Below are positions 12,021 to 22,959 of a DNA stretch of 64,000 nt, in pieces. Below the pieces are notes generated by a model. That model had not been told where the DNA came from and searched no databases. It saw only the letters and a program-made list of their open reading frames with translations. The position numbers and the translations under genes are program-made. Every line of letters begins with the position of its first letter. Position 1 is the first letter of the stretch. The stretch comes from Kudoa neothunni (lineage: Eukaryota; Cnidaria), in NCBI GenBank assembly GCA_964304625.1, contig OZ199838.1, positions 12,214,001 through 12,278,000 on the forward strand, read 5' to 3'.

Positions 12021-13200
12021 ATTTTTTTCACGATTGTCCCTAATAAAATAAAAAAATACGGAGAGAAAAAATTCAGCTTATAATAACAACTTCTAAATTT
12101 TAAGAATTTTTCATCCGAACACGGTCGGATACACGTGTAATCTCCATCTTTTTTTTTCAATCAACATTGAATTTTGTCGTTCCTTTCTTAGCTACTAACT
12201 CAAAAGTTATTTACTACTACCATTTAGATTTTTACTATTGTTGTATAACAATTTTATATGGACTAACTTTAATAATAAACTTATTGCGTGTTTCACAAAA
12301 AGATCTCATTTTTCACTATAATAAAAATACTTTTTGAATTTTAAAAAATAGATGCTGATGGCGTATGATTTGTTTTAGTTTATATCCTGTTTATTAAATT
12401 TATTGCTAGAAATTAAGAATTTATTCAATTTTTATTATCAAAATTCAAAAACCTAGTTTTTTAAAATGAGAATATAAAATTGTTTTACCTTGTATCATCT
12501 GTAATATATCGAAAAAATATTAAGCTATATTTTTATTGTTTTGTAAGTTTTTGTATATGTCAAAATTTAGTAACAAAAAATTCGACCAAATATACGAATT
12601 GAGAATATTACTAAGTATAAACTCAATATCTTAATTAAGGTTATTATTTTTATCGGTACACATATAAATGATTAGAAACTAATAAATGTATAGAAAAAAC
12701 GACATGTTTACGTTCATCGAATGTTATACTGAACACACGTAAAAATTCTTCTAATAAAGTAATAACTTTATATAATCAACCTTGGGTTATTTACCTATTG
12801 AAATTAAATGTTAAACTAAAATACAGTGTTGATTTATTATTAAAAAAACTCATCGGTTCCAAGAAAATTAAGAACATGCATTTTGAGAGCACGTGGTTGT
12901 CTTCTCGGTTTTTAAACTATTCACACTTAAAACTAATAAAAACATGTATAGAAAAATCTTATATTGTAAAAATTATGTTTATATAGTAAGAAATGTGAAG
13001 AAGCATTACCAATTTATGAATGATTATCAAAACAAATTAGAGAGCAATCCAATGTTTATTGAAAAAAGATTGATATTACATGTGTATCAAACAGTGTTCG
13101 GATAAAAAATTCTTAAAATTTTGAAGTAATTAATATAAGCTAAATTTATTCTCTCCTTATTTTTTATTTTTTTATGGACACTCGTGAAAAAGAGATTTTA
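12021..13200. repeat. inverted-repeat (fold-back) element of about 1.2 kb
   Basis: The segment 12021-12172 is, in reverse complement, clearly similar to 13066-13197. Shared blocks include the ACACGTGTATCC/ACATGTGTATC region, gtgttcggat, aaaaattcttaaaatttt, and a tctctcc..ttttttattt stretch ending in cgtgaaaaa. The arms are about 130-150 bp with a spacer of about 0.9 kb. Inside the spacer, 12680-12730 and 12930-12970 share a short direct repeat around tgtatagaaaaa. No transposase is encoded. It is probably a fold-back or long-TIR non-autonomous element; the true ends and target-site duplication were not identified. Confidence 0.55.
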
Positions 13201-14834
13201 GATATGAAATTAATATTAAATTTTAAGCGAAGAAAAATATGAGGCATTGAATATAAGCAATTACGATCTTCACCTCGATTTACTGGAATTTTTGAGGTAT
13301 GTTACCTCATGTCATAATTTCATATTTTATTACCAAATAAAAACTTGACATCAGTGTTTTTTTCGAAGATAATTAAATTGATTTAGGAAACAGAATCCTG
13401 CTATATTAAGTTACACTATAGTCAAATCTGTCTAAACGTTTTTTAGAATGATGAAAAAACTTTAAAAACTTAATTTTATAAATATAATAACTGGAAGCGA
13501 ATTTTTTTAATGGCATAGTTGGATCTGTTCAGTTTGTTTTTGAGATCATGCGAAATAACGCATAATAAAGAGGAGTGAATTAGATGTACTCTGTGTGTCT
13601 TATTTTTAATATTATTAGTATAAACTACTAATTTTGTTAATGTGTTTTGTTTAAGTCTATATCTAGACTTGGATAAAATTTTTCCAGCGTATGAAAACTC
13701 CCGCTCTGACATTGAGCTGGATGCTGGTCGGCTGTACACGTTAGTTGCAATTTTTTAAGATATTCTTTCTTTGAGTTTTCCCAATAAATGAACGGATTTT
13801 CGTAAACCTGGTTGACTCTTTCTCGGATGTACGGTTGAATTTCTGATTGAAAATCTTCTGAGTCACTATCCAGTTCATAACATATTGAGTGGCTTTTCGA
13901 AGATTCCAGGTTCTTTGGGATTAATTCTAATTTTTTTTTCAATGTTTGTTCCAAGCAAAGATTTACCATAAAATTTGTTTTTTTAATGGATGATTTGATT
14001 CAGCCATACCAGACAAAAGCGACTTAACGTGGTTTATCACAAAATTTAATTTTTTGTTTCGTAGACTCACACTCGATAAATTTGGGTGGAAAAAAACCGC
14101 GATTTATGGTTGATATCAATACACTGTGTGTATTTTTTGTCTAATAAACTTTCCAAATGCTAAAAATAATCTCCCATAAGATTTTCATGTTGCTTTTGGA
14201 TCGTTCCTTTGATACGATGAAATACAATAAACACCTAACGATAATATAAAAAAACTAAAATGAATTACAAAATGTGACGATAGTGTCTTCACTTGCTCCA
14301 ACTGATCAAAGAAATCGGGAAATATATTGAAAAATTCAGTCACAGCAACACATTCGTTCTTGTCCAATCCATCAAAGTATTTTTTAGCCGGGGGGTTTTC
14401 TAACACACCCTCTAAATTATCGAAACACACCACTAACGTCCTATATCGATCGCTGAGATCTCTCCATGGTCGCGTAGCTAAGTCCCATTGTATTTCTATC
14501 GGAAATTTAAACTGTAAATCTGCCGTTTTATGAACAGACCTCCGCAGTTTGTCAATATTTACCCTTGGTATGGATAAATTGGATGTGCCGTTTGTACTGA
14601 GATCCCAAGCTACACATAATGAAAAATCGAAATTAGATATTATAGCGAAGGTAAAATTTATTTATAAACTCATTAGTGATAAAAACATGTAATCAATATA
14701 TTAAAATACATAAATATAAATTATTAAAATTTAGATTAAACAGTTTTATCCGGATTTTCAAACAGAATTATGAGAGGTTAAGATAGCGCATCGTTAAGTG
14801 TACCACTTTTACATTTATTTACTCACTAAAATTT

Positions 14835-15227
14835 TTACATTAATTTAATACATAAAATACCTTGAAATATAATAGTGTGAAGGCGGTGAGCGGCACATCT
14901 GGTTGTGTTGAACTCTCTTAGACCTAATAGATTGTTTGCTGCGGAGTCACCAACAATTCTTAGATCAGATTTGTTAAGTGAAAATTTACTACAAAATTCC
15001 GTGCAGATTTTATTTATATTTTCTGCAGTGTGTTTTTCAGGAAAATAGCTCATGCCATATCGGAAAGGTCGAAGGGTGAAATCTTTAACAAATAATACTG
15101 ATATATCAATGAATGAATTGATTTTGGAATTATCACTCCAAATATCAACGGTTAGGCACATACTATTGTGATTGATCGTTTTAATTAATTTGTCCATTTT
15201 TAAATACATGCGCTCATACTCATTCAT
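14835..15227 (-). pseudogene. catalytic-core portion of the hAT transposase
   Basis: It contains the first acidic motif (LTVDIWSD), the second (VGDSAANN) and the C..H motif (RCAAHRLH) of hAT transposases. Spacing between them is normal for the family. It is one segment of the broken element at 13476-15868. Confidence 0.6.
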
Positions 15228-15463
15228 AATTGTTTTTTAACGCATTTTTTGGATAAAACCTTAAACCTAGCACCAGGTTCATCGAACTTTTTGGCCAAGT
15301 TATATGAAAAGTTTATCATCTCCGTAAACGGAGAGATTGTTTCAGCTACAAAATTGCCAATTTTAGTGTCAAACATTGCCTGATCAGATACGCTTAAATT
15401 AACAATAGATATAGGTGAAACAAATAATTCACCAATTTTTATATCTTTATTTGTTCGAGCATG

Positions 15464-15721
15464 TCACTTATTATGAGTAAGAAGTTTCCTATCCCCGTAA
15501 GACGATTTATGTGGGAATGTTTTGTAGCACTTTGTGCAAGCAATAAAATCAATTTGGGATGTTTCATCCCCATCTTTAGTAATGATGGAATAGAAATTGT
15601 CCCATTCTTCAGAACGCGTGGCAGATTTTTTCCAAAGGAAACGTTTACCAGCTTTCAAAGCCTCTTCAACATTTTCCACACTCCAGTTTGACATAATGTA
15701 ACTAAAAGAGGGCACAAACAC
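15464..15721 (-). pseudogene. BED zinc finger portion of the hAT transposase
   Basis: Residues include KRFLWKKSATRSEEWDNF followed by CTKC and a His-containing tail, the usual layout of a BED finger at the transposase N-terminus. It begins about 150 bp inside the transposon end at 15868, as expected. The reading frame ends at 15464 although the related sequence continues, so it is a remnant. Confidence 0.6.
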
Positions 15722-15868
15722 GAACGAATGGGCACTGTCTGCTAATAATACTTAAATAACTACAACCTCAAAGTAGATATTAATTCAGCTTCCAAATTAA
15801 TGGGTAAAATTGGATTTTTCATCGGACCAAGGAGGTGAATTTTAAAGAAACGATTGAGAACCCACGTC

Positions 15869-17339
15869 TGAATAATTAATATATTCATCCATTGGATTCA
15901 ACTCTACTCAAAAGAAATTAAACGTTATATCATAACCTGTCCTTATTTTATTTTGAAGGTTTTTGCGAGGATATTTAATTATATATTTATTTTTTTAACC
16001 TAGATAAATTGAAATAAGTTGTTTATTTACTATTCACTTTTTCCGCCTTAAATATTTTGATGGGGAAAATTCAACAAGTCTTGATTTTGAGTCAGTATTC
16101 ATAAATCATGGATGAGGCTAATTTATGTATGATTGATTATTTATATCAATTTAATCAAAAAATCCGATTTATAATTTATTGTCGTATATTGAACGAAAGT
16201 ATTTAACATTAAAAATTTATCAACAATAATCACACTGAATTTTTCAAAATCCTGATCTTTATTTTTATCGTATAACTTAATACGACAACAAAGGATAATA
16301 TTATCATGCATGCGGATTGATTAAAGAAATTTCGGAATATTCCTAATGATCGTTAGGAATCACGATGCCTTACTTTTTTTCAGCCGATATTGCTATAAAT
16401 AATGAAAATAGATATTAACCGTACAAGTATCTTAACTCGTTTGAGCTTTGAGTGTAGTACTCGAAATGTTTGATGTTGCATATATTTTCCTTTGGAATAA
16501 ATTATTGAGAAATATTTATTAATAAATATATAATTTAAAATAAAATAAATACTATAATCATTAAATTTGTTTATCGGTCACAACGTAGAGTTTATGGGTA
16601 GTGCGAATGTAGTTTCAAATAGACTTTGTGTTTAAAGTTATTACCAATTTTATAAATAACATGGAGAATTTTAATACAGATTTATTTTAATATCAATAAC
16701 ATTTTTTATAGTTTCATCATATAAAAGCTCATATGAAGTTCTATTTCTTACAGAATTTTATAATACAAATTAAATTAACCTTAACGCCTTAAATGAATCA
16801 GTTCGTCATTTGAATCGAATCTAAATATCTTGTGATGTTTAGTACTACAAAATAATTATAAGACGATACAGAGAATTTTCGATTCTGTTCTCATTGCAAG
16901 TGACCCCTCATAAATAAAAGATATTTAATCTTTTTAAAAAATTTTATATAATATTAATTAATTATTCTATATATTAAATTTCAGATGTTCCTTGTATAAC
17001 AAAAAAGACAAATTATGTATTATCCTATTATCTTTATTCCTTCGTGATTACTTATTCTATACCCTAAGCCACAACTTAATTATTAGATTTTAACGTTATC
17101 TAAATTATTCTTATTTTCTACGATTTAAACCATAAACGAGTTAATAAGATAAAGCTTTTATGTTTTTATGTTGGATGTCTGGGATGCGGAGAAGAAAGTC
17201 GGTACCAATAAATATTTAACTATGATAAATGTCAATAAATAAGCTGTTTTTATTATTCTTGGTGAATTTCATGAAAAGTTAATTGAAATTATCAAAAACT
17301 CACGTTTTCGGCATTATCATTTGATAAATTGCATCATTG
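15869..17339. other. gene-free AT-rich stretch upstream of the lipase gene
   Basis: No supported exon. The part nearest 17339 holds the lipase promoter by position only. Confidence 0.35.
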
Positions 17340-18867
17340 ATGAGTATGTTGTCTTCTTCAGTAATCTCAGTCACAACTCTCATTTCCGGTAATAAATCAG
17401 ACTTCACCTTTAAATAATTTATCTAGTTGTTATTATATGTTCACTAAACCCTAACACGAATAATCCTACTGGAAAGAGAGGTAACAAAAAAGTTGCTTAC
17501 AAGGACAAGTGTGACAAGAAAAACCCTATCGTGATAAGTTGAACTAGTTTTATCGGTTTCATAATCAACCGTCTGTCTAGTTCCTGGATTTTTAGGGAGT
17601 CGACTTTATGGACATATGAATGTTACCGATGCATTGTCTGATTATTGCACACGAAATATGTCATATACCCAAGTATGGATGAATATCTGGCATGTGTTAA
17701 ATCTGAATTGTTTTTCACATATGCTTTCGTAATATACAAATAATATTTTACATGACTTAACTTATTTACTGAAGCTTGAAGTACGATCAACAAAATAACA
17801 CCATGAAGGATCAAAAAGGTGTAGAAATAGGTGCAACTAATTTTGGGGATGTTGACATGGTTTCCAAACTGAGTGATTCTATATTTGTCGCTTTGTTTGG
17901 CAATTACTTCCAAGGGGTGATTGATCTTATCACTAACATGGGCTGGACGTACAATGTGGATATTCGAGCTGCACCCTATGACTTCAGGAAAATGCCGTGT
18001 AAAACATTGGTCGAAATACTTTTCTACGATTGATTATTTTAATTCTTATTCTAGTGAACGAAACAAAAGATTCCTATTTTCTAAAACTCAAGGAAATGGT
18101 AGAAGCACTTCACCAGGTAGATGAGTGTAAAGTGGTAATGATAAGTCATAGTATGGGCAGCCCGTTAACACGTATGTTTCTATCCGCCCAAGGCCAGAAA
18201 TGGATCAACAAACATATCCGAGCTTGGATTTCTCTAAACGGAAGTTTCGCTGGTGCCAAAACAGCAATCCTATCAAGAACCTACGGAATAACTACGTTGA
18301 GTTTAGTTAACTATTTGAGAGAATATCTGCAGATATTCTTTTCCACGTTTCCCTCCTTATACTTCCTACAACCAAGCATATCTTATTTTGGTGCTGACCA
18401 CGTAATTATATAAAATATTTCTTATAGTCTTAACTTTAAATAAGCGTGTTGCGTTCACCCCAAAACAGAATTTTACTCTCAGAAACATGACAGAGTTTCA
18501 GAGAGTGGTTATTGGTGTTAACCAGCCACGATTGGAAAAAATGAACTTGCCCGATATATACACAGAAACAAGTTTTCATGTTCGTTTCCTCTGTGTGTAT
18601 AGCACTGGATATGCTACACCCATTCAGGCTCCCCTGTTCAATGACTACTCTTTGGATAGAGACAATCTGATAATGGGGAATGGTGATGGAACGTTATCGA
18701 TTGAAGAATTAAGGTCTTGTAAAGCGGTCGCTAAGTCAATGAGAAAACGAAAAACTCGAATTGTTCGTTTGCGTGGAATAGAGCACGTAAGAATTCTATC
18801 GAGTGATCTAACTCTGAAGGTTATTGGGAAATTTCTTCGTCGTCTTAAACCTAGACCACAAACCTAA
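17340..18867 (+). CDS. LCAT/PLA2G15-family phospholipase-acyltransferase, 6 exons
   Basis: Family members cleave or transfer the fatty acyl chain of phospholipids; PLA2G15 works in lysosomes and LCAT in plasma. Exons 17340-17388, 17427-17537, 17581-17728, 17775-17998, 18055-18401 and 18445-18867 splice in phase (introns 38-56 nt) to 433 residues, close to human PLA2G15 (412). The N-terminus is a signal peptide (hydrophobic core after MSMLSSSVISV, completed by exon 2). NPIVIIPGFLGSRL matches the family's PVVLVPGDLGNQL. VWMNIWHVLNLNCF matches the conserved Trp-rich loop. APYDFRKMP matches APYDWRRAP. The nucleophile serine lies in SHSMG (usual GHSLG/AHSMG). The catalytic Asp is in NGDGT and the His in GIEH. 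All three triad residues are present, so an active secreted or lysosomal enzyme is likely. Donor 17538 (GTTGAA) is unusual. Confidence 0.85.
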
Positions 18868-20770
18868 TCATTCGTCTATTTGGTCTTTCGAATTAAACAC
18901 GAATTATCCATTTACGGTGGTTTTATTGGCGTTAAAGTTTGATTTTCTTTCTGACAGATAAATCTATCGGATGAAGTTTTTATTTGATATGATTAAATCA
19001 ATTTCATATAACTTGATATAGTTGTTAAAAAATTATTTTTGAAATAAACTGCATTTTCTAATGAAACAACATATAATTCTACAACGTATCGAAAAATACG
19101 AAGAGCAGTAAAAAATCATTTTTGATCGACATTTTTAATCGTCGGTTTTGCAAATAACGAATCATATTCTTCCATCAAAGCTTAAAAACAAAGAAGCTCT
19201 CCTTTAACCAGTATAGAATAATTTTGTCGCGCGAATTAACCAACGGAGCCGAAAGTCTACAAAAATAAAAATAAGGCGTTATCTTGGTCTTGTAACGGAA
19301 TTGAATCGGATTGGGTTTTTCCATATTAAACAATGTTTTAGACCTTTCTTTTATCCCTTCACTTTTATTAATACAAGAAATATTTTACTTAGAACTATAT
19401 TAACCCTTAATAGATGAGCTTGTGCTCCACGAGCCCACCTAAGTAGTAATTTGAACATTATCCATCAAGGAATAAAATTTCTCAACACTAATTTTTATAT
19501 TTTATCTATATAATTCAATATATTGAATATTTATGTACTTATCATTTATAATTAATAAAAAAATAAGCTTTCATCTAAACAAATTCCTTTTAAATAGTAG
19601 AAGTATTTAAACCATTGATGCTACGTGATGATTAAATATTCTCGAAAACATTTGATACACATGTTACATTTGAATTTATTGAATTTACAAAGAGGCATGT
19701 TACATCATTTTTTTCCGTTATTTACGAATATTTTTTAATTATAAAGTCAGGAAATATATGTAATTTGTAACCTTTTATCGTTAATATTTTTGGATCCAAA
19801 AAATTATATTCCCAATTAAAATTAATAATCATTACTAAAAATACGAGACTCACATTTAAAATATCAATTACAATATGAAAAACTAGTGCTAATGACTAAA
19901 ACTAAAGAATGATAAGTCGATATAGAAAAAGCTTAACGGTTTAATAATATTATTAGTTAGAAAGCAATATTAAAAATTTAAAAGTCCTATTAAAATGGGT
20001 GTTAAATAATTATATTAAAGCACATAATTTCAATTATCATAAAATGTTTATAATATATAACCCTGTAAATAAATATTATAAAAATGTTAAAATTATTAAC
20101 ATTTAATTCGATTAAACATTTTTAATATTTACATGGATAATCAGATATTTGTTTAAAAAATATGGGCTACAGCAAAAAAATATTAAACAATATATTTTTT
20201 GATTAATTTAATCACAAAATAAATAAATTATTTTTGAAAATGTCTTATAGCGATAAAATGGAAAAGTTTGGCAAATAAATTTATCTCTAATCCGTTAAAA
20301 ATAATAAACTATACTAAGGGCTGAGTTACAAATGAGATATTTGACATAAAAAGGGTTATGAAAAAGAATTCGGTAAATACTAGAAAATAAAAATAAAATA
20401 TATTTTTAGAGGGTGAAACTCTTCAGGATAAATAAAAAATTATCTCTGAAGGACTAACTGAAACAAGTAGAAATATCACACAGAATTTTAATAGCCAGAA
20501 AGCGTATCATTACGATTAAGTTCAAGTTCAATTGGAATGTTTGAACTTTTATGCCTCAAATGCATTTATAATTAATTAACCGTGGATTGAAACTTTAATT
20601 TACTGAAAGTGTTTGATAATGTTAGATGAAAGAAAATAACATGTAATCTCCTAATCCTCGCGTAAACATATTTCACAGTAAATAAACTCTATGGCTGAGT
20701 ATCGAACGAGGTAGTGCGATTTAGACCCACGTGCATACTTTTTTGAATATCAACCAAAATTACAATCAAT
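18868..20770. other. gene-free AT-rich intergenic region
   Basis: About 1.9 kb, A/T-rich, with scattered short runs and no exon, RNA or repeat I can support. It includes the AARSD1 promoter by position. Confidence 0.4.
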
Positions 20771-22466
20771 ATGGCATATTTGTGCCAGAAGAACCCCTAT
20801 CTTAAAAGTCTTATCACAGAAGTGATTTCGTGCGTGCCTATCGCGGATGAAAATAAATCTGTTTCCGATGTCAGTTATATGGTTGAGTTGAAAGAATCGT
20901 TGTTTTTTCCAGAAGGAGGGGGCCAGGTGCACTATAATATTTGAAGCCAGTAGTAAAGTTGATTTTTAGCCTGCCGATTTTGGAAAAGTCTGACTTACAG
21001 TCATCGTCTACTTATTAATCTGTGTATCTGATAGATCGGAGCAGCAAAAGTGCTATGGGTGACACGACAACCTGGCAAAATACTTCATCGAGTAGATATT
21101 TGCTTAGATGTTGGAGTTGAAGTGGAATGCACATTGGATTGGCCAAGACGTTACGACCATATGCAACAGCATTCAGGTTTTTGTCAAACTACTTTTTTTT
21201 CACTTTAATCAGGTAATTTTCATGATTATAGGTCAACACTTGTTATCAGCTGTTTTGAATAGTCACAATATTCCAACGGTGTCATGGTAAGTAGGCACTA
21301 TTTGAGGTGTATGTAACTATTGATGTATAAGGGAATTGGGGACTTTTACTTGCAACATTGACATCCAAGTCGACAAAAACAAAATGAATGCGCAGTTTTT
21401 GGATCAAATAGAAAAACAAGTCAATGAAAAAATACGCCAAGGGTTGCCTGTTATTGCTCATGAATATAGTGTTAATGAATTGGACACCTTAGTTGAGCAG
21501 GTTGATTGGTCGTCAATGAGTTTGCCTCAAAATTGACACCGAAATTAATATAGGGAAGACTAAAGGTGAAACCCCCTACTTTGAATGGTTGTACATCTTA
21601 TTCATTCATTGAAATAAAGGGTAAATACACTTTGAACTAATTTTACTGACAAATAATAATAATAATTTATTTATTTATTGCAACTTATAGATACCGACTT
21701 CAATATGTGTTGTGGCACCCATGTGAGATCGTTGGCTGATTTACAAGCAATCAAATTGTTGTTTACCGAGGCAACGAAAGGAAACACAAGATTGCATTTT
21801 ATTTGTGGTCAGAGAGTGTTAGATAGGTTCTCCACATTATTTCAATATGAAAAAGACATGATTAAAATATTAAAGTATTTGTTCTGGAAACAGAAATAAC
21901 CCAATTTTATTTTAACAACATAAACAGATGTCAACCTAAAGAACACTTGCATAAAGTTGATGATTATCTTAAGACCATAAAATCGTTGGAAAAATCCAAA
22001 GCCACACATTTAAAAGAAATCGCCAAAACCGATGCTATGACTATTGGTAGTAATAGCAACAATAATTTTGTTTTTGTTCACAAGTATGAGCTTTGAGTGA
22101 AATTTTGAAGCAGTCTAATCTGAATTGATTGAATAAAGGGAAGATTACGATAGCACATATTTGAACTCATTCATGAAAGAATTGAATGAAAATCCCGCGA
22201 TTGGCTGTAATAAGATTGTGATGGTGGTGTGTGGCCCAACCAAAGGGACAGGTGTATTCGGAGTGAAAGCTCCTGAGACATTTTTTAACGAACACGAGAA
22301 AATGTAATTAATCTTGAATTTTAATAGCTAATTAATAAAAATATAAAGGATTTTAACCGCCCTGGAAGCAAAAGGAAAATCACGTAATGGCATCCTTCAA
22401 GGGAAAGCTGAAAACCTTAAATCTATTACTTCATTAGTAGCTCAACTTGAGAAACTAACCGTTTAA
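20771..22466 (+). CDS. AARSD1, alanyl-tRNA editing protein (AlaX type), 10 exons
   Basis: It hydrolyses Ser or Gly wrongly attached to tRNA-Ala, in trans to alanyl-tRNA synthetase, in the cytosol. Exons: 20771-20926, 20970-20987, 21035-21176, 21232-21286, 21332-21500, 21554-21620, 21691-21874, 21928-22083, 22139-22303, 22349-22466. All phases agree, giving 409 residues (human 412). The second exon is only 18 nt (PADFGK). Matches in order: MAYLCQKNPY (human MAFWCQRDSY), LFFPEGGGQ, the zinc motif HMQQHSGQH, PTVSWELGTF, the second zinc motif MCCGTHV, and a C-terminal domain with KIVMVVCGPTKGTG. Both His and the Cys/His ligands are present, so editing activity is expected. The gene runs tail to tail with a minus-strand gene ending at 22519. 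Confidence 0.9.
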
Positions 22467-22518
22467 AATAATTTTAACAAAGTGTTCAACAAAAATAGTA
22501 TAACATTTTAAAATTCTA

Positions 22519-22946
22519 TTAGAGGATTGTTTGTTGCGTAGTGACAATATCGGCGTTGCTGCTTGAGGTATCATCTCGTATTGGTGGTGTTGTTTGTGGC
22601 GGTGAATGTATTTGAGGTGGATTATTGTTATATCTGAATCAAGTTTATTGTCAAAAATGTTATAATCAACAATAAATTATTGAAGGGAAGATGTTTTAAA
22701 GGAAAATTAATTACTTGTCAAATGTTTCGTTGTCTTTTGTTAGCGCCACAACTGGAGAGTTGTTTTCAACCTCTATGGATGAGAATGAAGTGTTGAATTT
22801 AGTGTTTTCGGTGTTTTTTTCAACCATGATGGGGGTGCTAGAGATAGCATTGCTAGTGGGTGCGTTTTCTGTCTGTTTGATGGAAATTGATTTGTTGTGC
22901 AATGGCGATGGCAAATTTGAGCTATTAGCATATTGTGATCCTGGAC
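22519..22946 (-). CDS. C-terminal part of a Pro/Ser/Thr-rich protein, unrecognised
   Basis: Two exons are supported: 22715-22946 and 22519-22633, joined across an 81-nt intron in phase (..ETFDK/YNNNPPQIH..). The product is low-complexity: GPGSQYANSSN, then Ser/Thr/Asn-rich sequence, then PPQIHSPPQTTPPIRDD and a stop after QQTIL. This looks like the disordered tail of a regulatory protein. Exons upstream of 22946 were not identified, so the domain part and the start are unknown. It ends 53 bp from the AARSD1 stop in convergent orientation. Confidence 0.5.
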
Positions 22947-22959
22947 CTAAAATCCAAAT

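Larger units (their letters stand above)
13476..15868 (-). mobile_element. decayed hAT-superfamily DNA transposon
   Basis: The minus strand carries, in order, the parts of a hAT transposase, in separated frames: a BED-type zinc finger (CTKC...LLTHNK with a following His) at 15464-15721; a catalytic-core segment with CLTVDIWSD, IVGDSAANN and RCAAHRLHTI at 14835-15227; further core at 14185-14433; and a C-terminal dimerisation region around NPFIYWENSKKEYL and SEREFSYAGKILS at 13480-13969, where the dimerisation domain is split over two frames. Several stops and frame changes mean it cannot make a full transposase. The end near 15868 has the tip gattgagaaccc shared with the family 2 MITEs. The other end was not found. 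Confidence 0.7.

Noticed and set aside
12798-13105. Small overlapping plus-strand protein genes
   Set aside because: They are Lys/Ile/Tyr-rich chance frames in A/T-rich DNA inside the inverted-repeat element, without splice or family support.
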